Source: Perca fluviatilis
Lineage: Eukaryota > Chordata > Actinopteri > Perciformes > Percidae
DNA: 64,000 nucleotides
Assembly: GCF_010015445.1 (NCBI RefSeq)
Contig: NC_053126.1
Location: 4,582,249 to 4,646,248 of the forward strand
Direction of reading: 5' to 3'
Positions within the stretch are counted from its first letter, which is position 1. Each line of letters opens with the position of its first letter. This document shows, piece after piece, positions 63,945 through 64,000 of this stretch. The notes below the pieces were generated by a model. The model was not told the DNA's origin. It saw only the letters and a list, made by a program, of their open reading frames with translations, and ran no database searches. A program made the position numbers and the translations under genes.

Positions 63945-64000
63945 CGCTGTTAGGGAAATTATGATACATACTTTCCCTCTTGTTATTATTAAACCGTTTG

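Overview
The window is vertebrate genomic DNA, almost certainly from a bony fish. It holds the 3' part of one large split gene read on the minus strand: an NMDA-type glutamate receptor subunit, GluN2B (grin2b). Eleven consecutive coding exons were placed by splice site, reading phase and protein similarity (63664 down to 6487). Every intron has a GT donor and an AG acceptor, and the exons join without a frame break into about 1,373 codons. They encode the last part of the amino-terminal domain, the glutamate-binding lobes S1 and S2, membrane segments M1 to M4 with the pore loop, and a long cytoplasmic tail ending in the PDZ ligand ESDV. The signal peptide and the first part of the amino-terminal domain lie beyond the right edge. 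The tail identifies GluN2B rather than GluN2A; which teleost paralogue (grin2ba or grin2bb) it is was not decided.

Layout: 1-410 carries a decayed fragment of a RecQ-like helicase on the plus strand. A 29-bp minisatellite lies at 490-722. The stretch from about 775 to 6486 has no recognisable transposon and is probably mostly the long 3' untranslated region of grin2b. The last coding exon is 6487-8823. The remainder is introns, from 160 bp to 22.4 kb, packed with (CA)n and (GA)n microsatellites and with non-autonomous DNA transposons, plus tRNA-derived SINEs and LINE relics.

Several transposon insertions can be dated against each other by nesting and by target-site duplications (TSDs): hAT elements with 8-bp TSDs, TTAA-flanked MITEs, a Harbinger relic with a piece of transposase inside an hAT element, and a SINE with a 15-bp TSD inside an L1-like relic. 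The largest intron (41024-63471) contains two families I could not classify. One (called R2 here) is bounded by TG...CA with 5-bp TSDs and long internal inverted repeats, in three copies. The other (R1) is exactly 668 bp, lacks terminal inverted repeats and has 9-bp TSDs, in two inverted copies plus a fragment. An 856-bp near-palindrome flanked by TTAA lies in the same intron.

Possible functional links to the host gene: a (CT)n microsatellite forms the polypyrimidine tract of one exon, UG- and CA-rich repeats start just after two splice donors, and inverted copies of one MITE flank the four pore/S2 exons in a way that could favour a circular RNA. No bacterial genes, rRNA, CRISPR array or second intact host gene was found.
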